A stretch of 64,000 bases of DNA from Bacteroidales bacterium (GTDB lineage: Bacteria; Bacteroidota; Bacteroidia; Bacteroidales; UBA4417). The notes under the pieces were generated by a model, which was not told the DNA's origin, searched no databases, and was given only the letters and a program-made list of their open reading frames with translations. Shown piece after piece: positions 16,599 to 26,450 of the stretch (positions are counted from its first letter, which is position 1; every line of letters begins with the position of its first letter). Where the stretch lies: assembly GCA_016707785.1 (NCBI GenBank), contig JADJGZ010000053.1:40074-104073 (forward strand), read 5' to 3'. A program made the position numbers and the translations under genes.

Positions 16599-19329
16599 TT
16601 GCACTGCTACTCCTTCCCTGGTGATCACTCAGTCACCCACTGCCGGAACACTGGTATCAACAGGTGTAACTACCGTGACCATCACTGTAACTGATGCTGC
16701 TGGAAATTTCAGTACCTGTTCAGCTAATTTCACCGTTTCAGATAATACAGCTCCAACCATTGCTACCTGTGCACCCAATCAGTCGGCTTTTGCCAATGCA
16801 TCATGCCAGGCTGCTGTGCCCGATTTTACTGCCAATGTAACCGCTAACGATAATTGCACTGCTACTCCTTCGCTGGTTATTACTCAATCACCTGCTGCAG
16901 GAACAATGGTATCAACGGGAGTAACTACTGTGACTATCACTGTAACCGATGCTGCAGGGAATTTTAGTACCTGTTCAGCTAACTTTACTGTTACTGATAA
17001 TACTGCTCCTACCATTGTAACCTGTGCACCCAATCAATCAGCTTTTGCCAATGCTTCATGCCAGTCTGCTGTGCCTGATTTTACTGCCAATGTAACAGCT
17101 ACAGATAATTGCACTGCTACTCCTTCGCTGGTCATCACACAATCACCTGCTGCCGGAACACTGGTATCAACAGGTGTAACCACTGTGACTATCACCGTAA
17201 CCGATGCTGCAGGGAACTTCAGCACCTGTTCAGCTAACTTTACTGTTACAGATAATATTTCGCCCACAATCGTTACCTGTGCACCCAATCAGTCGGCTTT
17301 TGCCAATGCTTCATGCCAGTCTGCTGTGCCCGATTTTACTGCCAATGTAACAGCTACAGATAATTGTACCGCTACTCCTTCGCTGGTCATCACTCAATCA
17401 CCTGCTGCCGGAACACTGGTATCAACAGGTGTGACTACCGTGACTATCACCGTAACCGATGCTGCAGGGAACTTCAGCACCTGTTCAGCTAACTTTACTG
17501 TTACAGATAATATTTCACCCACAATTGTTACTTGTGCACCTAATCAGTCGGCTTTTGCCAATGCTTCATGCCAGGCTGCTGTGCCGAATTTTACTGCCAA
17601 TGTAACGGCTACCGATAATTGCACGGCTACTCCTTCGCTGGTCATCACACAATCACCTGCTGCCGGAACACTGGTATCAACAGGTGTGACTACCGTGACT
17701 ATCACCGTGACAGATGCTGCCGGGAATTTTAGTACGTGCTCTGCAAACTTTACAGTAACCGATAATACTAATCCAACCATCGTTACCTGTGCTCCCAATC
17801 AATCGGCCTTTGCCAATGCATCCTGCCAATCTGCAGTGCCCGATTTTACTGCCAATGTAACAGCTACAGATAATTGCACGGCTACTCCTTCGCTGGTCAT
17901 CACTCAATCACCCACAGCAGGAACACTGGTATCAACAGGTGTAACCACTGTAACTATCACCGTAACCGATGCTGCAGGGAATTTTAGTACCTGTTCAGCT
18001 AACTTTACTGTTACAGATAATATTTCGCCCACAATCGTTACCTGTGCACCCAATCAGTCGGCTTTTGCCAATGCATCCTGCCAGTCTGCTGTGCCCAATT
18101 TTACTGCCAATGTAACAGCTACCGATAATTGCACCGCTACTCCTTCGCTGGTCATCACACAATCACCTGCAGCAGGAACACTGGTATCAACTGGTGTGAC
18201 TACCGTGACTATCACCGTGACAGATGCTGCCGGGAATTTCAGTACCTGTTCGGCTAACTTTACTGTAACCGATAATACTAATCCGACCATCGTTACTTGT
18301 GCACCCAATCAGTCGGCTTTTGCCAATGCTTCATGCCAGTCTGCAGTGCCCGATTTTACTGCCAATGTAACTGCTACCGATAATTGTACCGCTACTCCTT
18401 CGCTGGTGATCACACAATCACCAACTGCCGGAACACTGGTTTCAACAGGTGTAACTACCGTGACCATCACTGTTACTGACGCTGCCGGAAACTTCAGTAC
18501 CTGTTCGGCTAACTTTACTGTTACTGATAATACTGCGCCTACCATCGTAACTTGTCCCGCAACCAGGAATATCGAGGGATGTTCTGCTTCAGCACTGACA
18601 AACCCCAATTATTCCCAGGTTTTAACCCTTGCTGATTACGCAATCTTTTCAGGAGCCGTTAATAATGGATCAGCTAATGATAATTGCGGAATAACAGAGG
18701 TTTCTTATCTGGATATAACCACTGGAACCTGTCCGGTTGTGGTTACGAGAACATGGTTTATAAAAGATGCCTATGGGAATACTTCAGAATGTGAACAACA
18801 AATCAATATTGATGACACAACTGATCCAGTATTGACCTGTCCATCAAATCTGGAACTAAACACCAATAATGGCAACACATATATTGGAGCGATCGGAAAT
18901 GCAATAGCAACCGACAACTGCGATTCAGACATAACAATTACAAATAATGCACCCATATCATTCCCTCTGGGAAATACAATAGTTACCTGGACAGCAACTG
19001 ATGATTGCGGAAATTCGACAACTTGCGATCAGACAGTTTCAGTTTCATCCTTACCAATTATTGCTAATGATGATATAGGTAGTATCATTAATGGATTCAC
19101 TGGAGGAACTTCAGTTTCGGATGTTTTGGTAAATGATCTTCTTAATGGACTGCCAGTACAGGCATCCGATATTACCCTTTCCCAGGTCAGTTCTACCAAT
19201 GCAGGCATCAGCCTGGTTGGGAAGTGCGTAGTAGTTGCCGCAGGTACTCCTGCCGGAACCTACTCCTCACCTACCAGATCTGTGAAATCCTTAATCCAAC
19301 AAACTGCGACCAGGCAACAGTTTCGGTAA
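16438..19329 (+). CDS. Giant gene A, HYR array segment 5 and first 97-residue unit
   Basis: In frame from about 16501. It covers the last eight HYR units of the 255-bp array, then two more diverged HYR-like domains (CPATRNIEGCSAS with TWFIKDAYGNTSECEQQI; CPSNLELNTNNGNTYIG with TWTATDDCGNSTTCDQ). It then covers the first unit of the 291-bp array (ANDDIGSIINGFTGGTSVSD). The frame is lost near 19266, where CTACTCCTCACC lacks one C compared with CTACTCCCTCACC in other copies. Part of gene A. Confidence 0.75.
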   Translation: MLQGILVPVQLTLLLRIIFRPTIVTCAPNQSAFANASCQSAVPDFTANVTATDNCTATPSLVITQSPTAGTLVSTGVTTVTITVTDAAGNFSTCSANFTVSDNTAPTIATCAPNQSAFANASCQAAVPDFTANVTANDNCTATPSLVITQSPAAGTMVSTGVTTVTITVTDAAGNFSTCSANFTVTDNTAPTIVTCAPNQSAFANASCQSAVPDFTANVTATDNCTATPSLVITQSPAAGTLVSTGVTTVTITVTDAAGNFSTCSANFTVTDNISPTIVTCAPNQSAFANASCQSAVPDFTANVTATDNCTATPSLVITQSPAAGTLVSTGVTTVTITVTDAAGNFSTCSANFTVTDNISPTIVTCAPNQSAFANASCQAAVPNFTANVTATDNCTATPSLVITQSPAAGTLVSTGVTTVTITVTDAAGNFSTCSANFTVTDNTNPTIVTCAPNQSAFANASCQSAVPDFTANVTATDNCTATPSLVITQSPTAGTLVSTGVTTVTITVTDAAGNFSTCSANFTVTDNISPTIVTCAPNQSAFANASCQSAVPNFTANVTATDNCTATPSLVITQSPAAGTLVSTGVTTVTITVTDAAGNFSTCSANFTVTDNTNPTIVTCAPNQSAFANASCQSAVPDFTANVTATDNCTATPSLVITQSPTAGTLVSTGVTTVTITVTDAAGNFSTCSANFTVTDNTAPTIVTCPATRNIEGCSASALTNPNYSQVLTLADYAIFSGAVNNGSANDNCGITEVSYLDITTGTCPVVVTRTWFIKDAYGNTSECEQQINIDDTTDPVLTCPSNLELNTNNGNTYIGAIGNAIATDNCDSDITITNNAPISFPLGNTIVTWTATDDCGNSTTCDQTVSVSSLPIIANDDIGSIINGFTGGTSVSDVLVNDLLNGLPVQASDITLSQVSSTNAGISLVGKCVVVAAGTPAGTYSSPTRSVKSLIQQTATRQQFR

Positions 19330-22300
19330 CTGTGAATGCTGCATCCATTGTGGCCAATGATGATACCGGAACTCCGGTCAATGGATATGCCGGTGGAACT
19401 GCTGTTGCCAATGTGCTGGTCAATGACCTGCTCAATGGGGTAGCCGTTAATCCATCTGATATTACCCTTTCACAGGTCAGTTCTACCAATCCGGGCATCA
19501 GCCTGGTTGGAGGTAGCGTAGTGCCGCAGGCACTCCGGAACCTCCCTCACCTACCAGATCTGTGAAATTCTCAATCCCACAAACTGCGACCAGGCACGGT
19601 TTCCGTGAGTAGTGCCTGCAACTATTGTAGCAAATGACGATACAGGAACTCCTGTCAATGGTTATACCGGTGGGACCGCAGTTGCCAATGTGCTGGTCAA
19701 TGACCTGCTCAATGGTGTCGCTGTTGATCCATCTGATATTACCCTTTCACAGGTCAGTTCTACCAATCCGGGCATCAGCCTGGTTGGAGGTAGCGTAGTA
19801 GTTGCTGCAGGCACTCCTGCCGGAACCTACTCACTCACTTACCAGATCTGCGAAATTCTGAACCCCACAAACTGTGACCAGGCAACAGTTTCCGTGACTG
19901 TGAATGCTGCAACTATTGTGGCTAATGATGATACCGGAACTCCTGTCAATGGATATGCCGGTGGGACTGCCGTTGCCGATGTGCTGGTCAATGACCTGCT
20001 CAATGGAGTAGCTGTGAACCCATCCGAAATTACTCTTTCCCAGGTCAGTTCTACCAATGCAGGCATCAGCCTGGTTGGAGGTAGCGTGGTAGTTGCCGCA
20101 GGAACTCCTGCCGGAACCTACTCCCTTACCTACCAGATCTGTGAAATACTTAATCCTACAAACTGCGACCAGGCAACGGTTTCCGTGACTGTAAATGCTG
20201 CATCTATTGTGGCTAATGACGATACAGGAACTCCTGTCAATGGTTATGCCGGTGGGACTGCAGTTGCCAATGTGCTGGTCAATGACCTGCTCAATGGAGT
20301 AGCTGTGAACCCATCCGATATTACCCTTTCCCAGGTCAGTTCTACCAATGCAGGCATCAGCCTGGTTGGTGGAAGCGTGGTAGTTGCCGCAGGAACTCCT
20401 GCCGGAACCTATTCCCTCACTTACCAGATCTGCGAAATTCTTAATCCAACAAATTGCGACCAGGCAACGGTTTCCGTGACTGTAAATGCTGCAACTATTG
20501 TGGCTAATGATGATACAGGAACTCCAATCAATGGTTATGCCGGTGGGACTGCTGTTGCCAATGTGCTGGTCAATGACCTGCTCAATGGTGTAGCTGTGAA
20601 CCCATCTGATATTACCCTTTCCCAGGTCAGTTCTACCAATGCAGGCATCAGCCTGGTTGGAGGTAGCGTAGTAGTTGCCGCAGGTACTCCTGCCGGAACC
20701 TACTCCCTCACCTATCAGATCTGTGAAATTCTGAACCCCACAAACTGTGACCAGGCAACAGTTTCAGTGACTGTGAATGCTGCAACTATTGTGGCTAATG
20801 ATGATACCGGAACTCCAATCAATGGTTATGCCGGTGGGACTGCAGTTGCCGATGTGCTGGTCAATGACCTGCTCAATGGTGTAGCTGTGAACCCATCCGA
20901 TATTACCCTTTCCCAGGTCAGTTCTACCAATGCAGGCATCAGCCTGGTTGGAGGTAGCGTGGTAGTTGCCGCAGGTACTCCTGCCGGAACCTACTCCCTC
21001 ACCTACCAGATCTGTGAAATACTTAATCCTACAAACTGCGACCAGGCAACAGTTTCAGTGACTGTGAATGCTGCAACTATTGTGGCCAATGATGATACCG
21101 GAACTCCTGTCAATGGATATGCCGGTGGGACTGCCGTAGCCAATGTGCTGGTCAATGACCTGCTCAATGGTGTAGCCGTTAATCCATCCGATATTACCCT
21201 TTCACAGGTTAGCTCTACCAATGCAGGCATCAGCCTGGTGGGTGGAAGTGTAGTAGTTGCCGCAGGTACTCCTGCCGGAACCTACTCCCTCACCTACCAG
21301 ATCTGTGAAATTCTGAACCCCACAAACTGTGACCAGGCAACGGTTTCCGTAACTGTTAATGCTGCAACTATTGTGGCCAATGATGATACCGGAACTCCTG
21401 TCAATGGTTATGCCGGTGGAACTGCTGTTGCCAATGTGCTGGTCAATGACCTGCTCAATGGTGTAGCTGTGAACCCATCTGATATTACTCTTTCCCAGGT
21501 TAGTTCTACCAATGCAGGCATCAGCCTGGTTGGAGGTAGCGTGGTAGTTGCCGCAGGAACTCCTGCCGGAACCTACTCTCTTACCTACCAGATCTGTGAG
21601 ATACTCAATCCAACAAATTGCGACCAGGCAACAGTTTCAGTGACTGTGAATGCTGCAACTATTGTGGCTAATGATGATACCGGAACTCCAATCAATGGTT
21701 ATGCCGGTGGGACTGCAGTTGCCGATGTGCTGGTCAATGACCTGCTCAATGGAGTAGCTGTGAACCCATCCGAAATTACTCTTTCCCAGGTCAGTTCTAC
21801 CAATGCAGGTATCAGCCTGGTTGGAGGTAGCGTGGTAGTTGCCGCAGGAACTCCTGCCGGAACCTACTCCCTCACCTACCAGATCTGTGAAATTCTCAAT
21901 CCAACAAATTGCGACCAGGCAACGGTTTCCGTAACTGTGAATGCTGCAACTATTGTGGCCAATGATGATACAGGAACTCCTGTCAATGGTTATGCCGGTG
22001 GGACTGCTGTTGCCAATGTGCTGGTCAATGACCTGCTCAATGGTGTAGCTGTGAATCCATCCGATATTACCCTTTCCCAGGTCAGTTCTACCAATGCAGG
22101 CATCAGCCTGGTTGGAAGTAGCGTGGTAGTTGCCGCAGGTACTCCTGCCGGAACTTACTCACTTACTTACCAGATCTGCGAAATCCTGAACCCCACAAAC
22201 TGTGACCAGGCAACAGTTTCAGTGACTGTGAATGCTGCAACTATTGTGGCCAATGATGATACAGGAACACCTGTCAATGGATATGCCGGTGGGACAGCTG

Positions 22301-22820
22301 TTGCCGATGTGCTGGTCAATGACCTGCTCAATGGAGTAGCTGTGAACCCATCCGAAATTACTCTTTCCCAGGTCAGTTCTACCAATGCAGGCATCAGCCT
22401 GGTGGGTGGAAGTGTAGTAGTTGCCGCAGGTACTCCTGCCGGAACCTACTCCCTCACCTATCAGATCTGTGAAATTCTTAACCCCACAAACTGTGACCAG
22501 GCAACGGTTTCAGTGACTGTTACCGCTCCTTCATTAGAAGCAAATGTAGACGCTGGCAGTATAACAGGATGTGAAGGAGGAATTGCTGTTAACAATGTAC
22601 TGAGCAATGACCTCTTAAATGGCACAGCAGTAATTCCTGCCGACGTAATTCTTTCAGTTATCACTCCCGCTTCGGATCCCGGAATTGTTTTGAATCCGGC
22701 AACCGGAGCTGTTACTGTGGCAAATGGAACACAGGCTGGCAATTATTCAATAGTTTACCAGATTTGTGAAGTGCTGAATCCAACCATTTGTGATCAGTCA
22801 ACAGTAACCATCACAATTGT
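19050..22820 (+). repeat. Tandem array of twelve 291-bp units plus one divergent unit
   Basis: The marker AATGACCTGCTCAATGG or its variants recurs at 19132, 19422, 19699, 19990, 20281, 20572, 20863, 21154, 21445, 21736, 22027 and 22318. Most steps are exactly 291 bp; the first steps (290, 277) contain the indels. A thirteenth, clearly diverged unit spans about 22530-22820. Each unit encodes a 97-residue beta-rich domain with NGYAGGTAVANVLVNDLLNG and TYQICEILNPTNCDQATVSV. Confidence 0.95.
19224..19565 (+). CDS. Giant gene A, 97-residue repeat segment 6
   Basis: In frame from about 19267 to 19520 (second unit of the 291-bp array). It then enters a stretch of several deletions (GTAGTGCCGCAGG instead of GTAGTAGTTGCCGCAGG, and CCGGAACCTCCCTC lacking bases), so the frame ends early. 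Part of gene A. Confidence 0.6.
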   Translation: MRSSCRRYSCRNLLLTYQICEILNPTNCDQATVSVTVNAASIVANDDTGTPVNGYAGGTAVANVLVNDLLNGVAVNPSDITLSQVSSTNPGISLVGGSVVPQALRNLPHLPDL

Positions 22821-25809
22821 AGACAATGAACTACCAACAATAGCTTGTCCACCTGTAGTTAACACAGTTACTGATGCAGGACTTTGCACTGCATCAGGCG
22901 TATCGCTTGGAACAGCAATAACTACAGACAACTGCCAGGTTTCCTCGCTAACGAATAATGCGCCATCGACTTATCCTGTGGGCAGTACAACCGTTACCTG
23001 GACTGTGATGGATGCAAGCGGGCAGACAGCTACCTGTGATCAATTGGTCATTGTAACAGATAATCAACCCCCAAGCATTATTTGCCCGGCTAATATCACT
23101 GTTCAGGCAAATTCAGGTCAAACCTTTGCCAGTGGTGTTGAACTGGGAATTCCTGTTACATCCGACAATTGTGGTATTGCATCAACTGTCAATAATAGTC
23201 CCACGCAGTTCCCGTTAGGTATAACATGGGTTACCTGGACAGTAACTGATATTAATGGCCTGAGTGATACCTGTCATCAGTCAGTTTTGGTTACAGATAA
23301 TCAACTACCTGTAATCCTTTGTCCACCAACCATAACAATCAGTTGCATAACAGAACTGCCGCCTGCTTATTCAACTTATACCGAATTTGTAAATGCCGGA
23401 GGATCAGCATCGGATAATGATGGCATAAATCCGGCAACATTTAGCCTTGAAAGTGAAACGTCCAATAATCAAAGCTGTCCGGAAACGATTAGCAGGGTTT
23501 ATAAGATAGCTGACAACAGTAATAATTATAGTTCTTGCACTCAGGTTATAATTATAGATGATGAGATAAATCCAACATTGGTTGTTCCCGCTGCTGTTAT
23601 TGTTTCATGCAGTGATGTTCCTGATGTAGGCACTGCGACAGCAAGTGATAATTGCGATACCAATCCGTTAGTCACCTATTTGGGAGAAACACGAGTTGAT
23701 GGAGACTGCGCTGGAGAATACACGCTAACACGCACATGGACAGCAACGGATGCTTGTGGAAACACTTCTTCTGCTTCCCAGACCATCAACGTTCAGGACA
23801 TTTCAGCTCCGGTGATTGTGATGCTACCGTCAACAATGACCATCGATTGTCCGGCTACACCAGAATTTGCAACAGCTACTGCTACCGATGAATGCGGTTC
23901 TGCTTTCACCTTAACTTATGAAGATGTGACAACTCCAGGTATTTGTGCCGGTGCATACAGCGTAACCCGCACATGGACTGCTACCGATGCTTGTGGAAAC
24001 ATTTCATCTGCTTGCCAGACCATCAACGTTCAGGATATCTCTGCCCCGGTGATTGCATCTCTGCCTGCTCCGACAACTATTGATTGTCCGGCAACACCTG
24101 AATTTGCAACAGCTACAGCTACCGATGAATGCGGTTCTGCTTTCACCTTAACTTATGAAGATGCTACAACCCCAGGTATTTGCGCCGGTGCATACAGTGT
24201 AACCCGCACCTGGACAGCAACGGATGCTTGCGGAAACATTTCTTCTGCTTCTCAAACCATCAATGTTCAGGATATTTCAGCTCCTGTGATTGCATCTCTG
24301 CCTGCTCCGACAACCATTGATTGCCCGGCAACACCGGAATTTGCAACAGCCACTGCTACCGATGAATGCGGTTCTGCTTTCACCTTAACTTATGAAGATG
24401 CTACAACTCCAGGTATTTGCGCCGGTGCATACAGCGTAACCCGCACATGGACTGCTACCGATGCTTGCGGAAACATTTCTTCTGCTTCCCAGACCATCAA
24501 TGTTCAGGATATCTCTGCTCCTGTGATTGCATCTCTGCCTGCACCGACAACCATTGATTGTCCGGCAACACCAGAATTTGCAACAGCTACAGCTACCGAT
24601 GAATGCGGTTCTGCTTTCACCTTAACTTATGAAGATGCTACAACCCCAGGTATTTGCGCCGGTGCATACAGTGTAACCCGCACATGGACAGCAACGGATG
24701 CTTGTGGAAACATTTCTTCTGCTTCCCAGACCATCAATGTTCAGGATATCTCTGCTCCTGTGATTGCATCTCTGCCTGCACCGACAACCATTGATTGTCC
24801 GGCAACACCAGAATTTGCAACAGCTACAGCTACTGATGAATGCGGTTCTGCTTTCACATTAACTTATGAAGACACCACTGTGCCCGGTATTTGTGCCGGA
24901 GCATACAGCGTAACCCGCACCTGGACAGCAACGGATGCTTGCGGAAATATTTCTTCTGCTTCCCAGACCATCAATGTTCAGGATATCTCTGCTCCTGTGA
25001 TTGCATCTCTGCCTGCCCCGACAACCATTGATTGCCCGGCAACACCAGAATTTGCAACAGCCACAGCTACCGATGAATGCGGTTCTGCTTTCACATTAAC
25101 TTATGAAGACAATACTACACCCGGTATTTGTGCAGGTGCATACAGCGTAACCCGCACATGGACAGCAACGGATGCTTGTGGAAACATTTCTTCAGCATCG
25201 CAAACAATCAACGTTCAGGACATTTCGGCTCCAGTCATTGGGACGCTACCGTCAACAACTACCATCGATTGTCCGGCAACACCAGAATTTGCAACAGCTA
25301 CAGCTACCGATGAATGCGGTTCTGCTTTCACCTTAACTTATGAAGACAGCACTGTGCCCGGTATTTGTGCCGGAGCATACAGCGTAACCCGCACCTGGAC
25401 GGCAACGGATGCTTGTGGAAACATTTCATCTGCTTCCCAGACCATCAATGTTCAGGATATTTCTGCTCCTGTGATTGCATCTCTGCCTGCACCGACAACC
25501 ATTGATTGTCCGGCAACACCGGAATTTGCAACAGCTACAGCTACCGATGAATGCGGTTCTGTATTCACCTTAACCTTTGAAGATGCTACTGTGCCCGGTA
25601 TTTGTGCCGGAGCTTACAGCGTAACCCGCACCTGGACTGCTACCGATGCTTGCGGAAATATTTCCTCAGCCTCGCAAACAATCAATGTTCAGGATATTTC
25701 GGCTCCTGTGATTGCATCTCTGCCTGCCCGACAACCATCGATTGCCCGGCAACACCGGAATTTGCAACCGCTACAGCTACCGATGAATGCGGTTCTGCTT
25801 TCACATTAA
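19612..25809 (+). CDS. Giant gene A, central segment: 97-residue array, HYR domains, start of 79-residue array
   Basis: A 2,065-codon frame, in register up to about 25728. It holds ten near-identical 97-residue units (19612-22530) and a divergent thirteenth unit. Three HYR-like domains follow (CPPVVNTVTDAGLCTASG, CPANITVQANSGQTFASG, CPPTITISCITELPPAY; 22830-23570), then a transition domain and the first eight to nine 79-residue units (VQDISAPVIASLPAPTTIDC and TWTATDACGNISSASQTIN). The frame is lost in CTGCCTGCCCGACAACC near 25730, where other copies have CCCC. There is no start signal of its own; it is the middle of gene A. Confidence 0.8.
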   Translation: MPATIVANDDTGTPVNGYTGGTAVANVLVNDLLNGVAVDPSDITLSQVSSTNPGISLVGGSVVVAAGTPAGTYSLTYQICEILNPTNCDQATVSVTVNAATIVANDDTGTPVNGYAGGTAVADVLVNDLLNGVAVNPSEITLSQVSSTNAGISLVGGSVVVAAGTPAGTYSLTYQICEILNPTNCDQATVSVTVNAASIVANDDTGTPVNGYAGGTAVANVLVNDLLNGVAVNPSDITLSQVSSTNAGISLVGGSVVVAAGTPAGTYSLTYQICEILNPTNCDQATVSVTVNAATIVANDDTGTPINGYAGGTAVANVLVNDLLNGVAVNPSDITLSQVSSTNAGISLVGGSVVVAAGTPAGTYSLTYQICEILNPTNCDQATVSVTVNAATIVANDDTGTPINGYAGGTAVADVLVNDLLNGVAVNPSDITLSQVSSTNAGISLVGGSVVVAAGTPAGTYSLTYQICEILNPTNCDQATVSVTVNAATIVANDDTGTPVNGYAGGTAVANVLVNDLLNGVAVNPSDITLSQVSSTNAGISLVGGSVVVAAGTPAGTYSLTYQICEILNPTNCDQATVSVTVNAATIVANDDTGTPVNGYAGGTAVANVLVNDLLNGVAVNPSDITLSQVSSTNAGISLVGGSVVVAAGTPAGTYSLTYQICEILNPTNCDQATVSVTVNAATIVANDDTGTPINGYAGGTAVADVLVNDLLNGVAVNPSEITLSQVSSTNAGISLVGGSVVVAAGTPAGTYSLTYQICEILNPTNCDQATVSVTVNAATIVANDDTGTPVNGYAGGTAVANVLVNDLLNGVAVNPSDITLSQVSSTNAGISLVGSSVVVAAGTPAGTYSLTYQICEILNPTNCDQATVSVTVNAATIVANDDTGTPVNGYAGGTAVADVLVNDLLNGVAVNPSEITLSQVSSTNAGISLVGGSVVVAAGTPAGTYSLTYQICEILNPTNCDQATVSVTVTAPSLEANVDAGSITGCEGGIAVNNVLSNDLLNGTAVIPADVILSVITPASDPGIVLNPATGAVTVANGTQAGNYSIVYQICEVLNPTICDQSTVTITIVDNELPTIACPPVVNTVTDAGLCTASGVSLGTAITTDNCQVSSLTNNAPSTYPVGSTTVTWTVMDASGQTATCDQLVIVTDNQPPSIICPANITVQANSGQTFASGVELGIPVTSDNCGIASTVNNSPTQFPLGITWVTWTVTDINGLSDTCHQSVLVTDNQLPVILCPPTITISCITELPPAYSTYTEFVNAGGSASDNDGINPATFSLESETSNNQSCPETISRVYKIADNSNNYSSCTQVIIIDDEINPTLVVPAAVIVSCSDVPDVGTATASDNCDTNPLVTYLGETRVDGDCAGEYTLTRTWTATDACGNTSSASQTINVQDISAPVIVMLPSTMTIDCPATPEFATATATDECGSAFTLTYEDVTTPGICAGAYSVTRTWTATDACGNISSACQTINVQDISAPVIASLPAPTTIDCPATPEFATATATDECGSAFTLTYEDATTPGICAGAYSVTRTWTATDACGNISSASQTINVQDISAPVIASLPAPTTIDCPATPEFATATATDECGSAFTLTYEDATTPGICAGAYSVTRTWTATDACGNISSASQTINVQDISAPVIASLPAPTTIDCPATPEFATATATDECGSAFTLTYEDATTPGICAGAYSVTRTWTATDACGNISSASQTINVQDISAPVIASLPAPTTIDCPATPEFATATATDECGSAFTLTYEDTTVPGICAGAYSVTRTWTATDACGNISSASQTINVQDISAPVIASLPAPTTIDCPATPEFATATATDECGSAFTLTYEDNTTPGICAGAYSVTRTWTATDACGNISSASQTINVQDISAPVIGTLPSTTTIDCPATPEFATATATDECGSAFTLTYEDSTVPGICAGAYSVTRTWTATDACGNISSASQTINVQDISAPVIASLPAPTTIDCPATPEFATATATDECGSVFTLTFEDATVPGICAGAYSVTRTWTATDACGNISSASQTINVQDISAPVIASLPARQPSIARQHRNLQPLQLPMNAVLLSH

Positions 25810-26450
25810 CTTATGAAGACGTTACCACACCTGGTATTTGTGCAGGTGCATACAGCGTAACCCGCACATGGACAGCAACGGATGCTTGTGGAAACATTTC
25901 TTCTGCTTCCCAGACCATCAATGTTCAGGATATCTCTGCTCCTGTGATTGCATCTCTGCCTGCACCGACAACCATTGATTGTCCGGCAACACCGGAATTT
26001 GCAACCGCTACAGCTACCGATGAATGTGGTTCTGCTTTCACATTAACTTATGAAGACAGCACTACACCCGGTATTTGTGCAGGTGCATACAGCGTAACCC
26101 GCACATGGACAGCAACGGATGCCTGTGGAAATATTTCATCTGCTTCCCAGACCATCAACGTTCAGGATATCTCTGCTCCTGTGATTGCATCTCTGCCTGC
26201 CCCGACAACCATTGATTGTCCGGCAACACCGGAATTTGCAACAGCTACAGCTACCGATGAATGTGGTTCTGCTTTCACCTTAACTTATGAAGACAGCACT
26301 GTGCCCGGTATTTGTGCAGGAGCATACAGCGTTATTCGCACATGGACAGCAACGGATGTTTGCGGAAACATTTCTTCTGCTTCCCCAGACCATCAATGTT
26401 CAGGATATCTCGCCCCGGTGATTGCACCTGCCTGCCCCGACAACCATTGA
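25602..26450 (+). CDS. Giant gene A, 79-residue repeat segment 8
   Basis: In frame from about 25730 to 26385, covering nearly three 79-residue units. It ends at an extra C in TGCTTCCCCAGACC, where the other copies have TTCCCAGACC. The first 40 residues are out of frame. Part of gene A. Confidence 0.65.
   Translation: MCRSLQRNPHLDCYRCLRKYFLSLANNQCSGYFGSCDCISACPTTIDCPATPEFATATATDECGSAFTLTYEDVTTPGICAGAYSVTRTWTATDACGNISSASQTINVQDISAPVIASLPAPTTIDCPATPEFATATATDECGSAFTLTYEDSTTPGICAGAYSVTRTWTATDACGNISSASQTINVQDISAPVIASLPAPTTIDCPATPEFATATATDECGSAFTLTYEDSTVPGICAGAYSVIRTWTATDVCGNISSASPDHQCSGYLAPVIAPACPDNH

Larger units (their letters stand above)
13931..18540 (+). repeat. Tandem array of 18 HYR units, 255 bp each
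   Basis: The marker TTTTGCCAATGC recurs at 13981, 14236, 14492, 14747, 15002, 15257, 15512, 15768, 16022, 16277, 16533, 16788, 17043, 17298, 17553, 17808, 18063 and 18318. The spacing is 255 bp except for 256, 256, 254 and 256 at four steps, which mark the frame breaks. Each unit encodes an 85-residue HYR-type beta-sandwich with conserved TDNCTATPSL and TITVTDAAGNFSTCSANF and cysteines in fixed places. Units are nearly identical at the DNA level. Confidence 0.95.

Noticed and set aside
14081..19500. Long open frames on the minus strand inside the repeat arrays (about 84 codons, repeated)
   Set aside because: They recur once per repeat with the same composition and are mirror images of the highly biased + strand coding sequence. 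They lack any own start signal.
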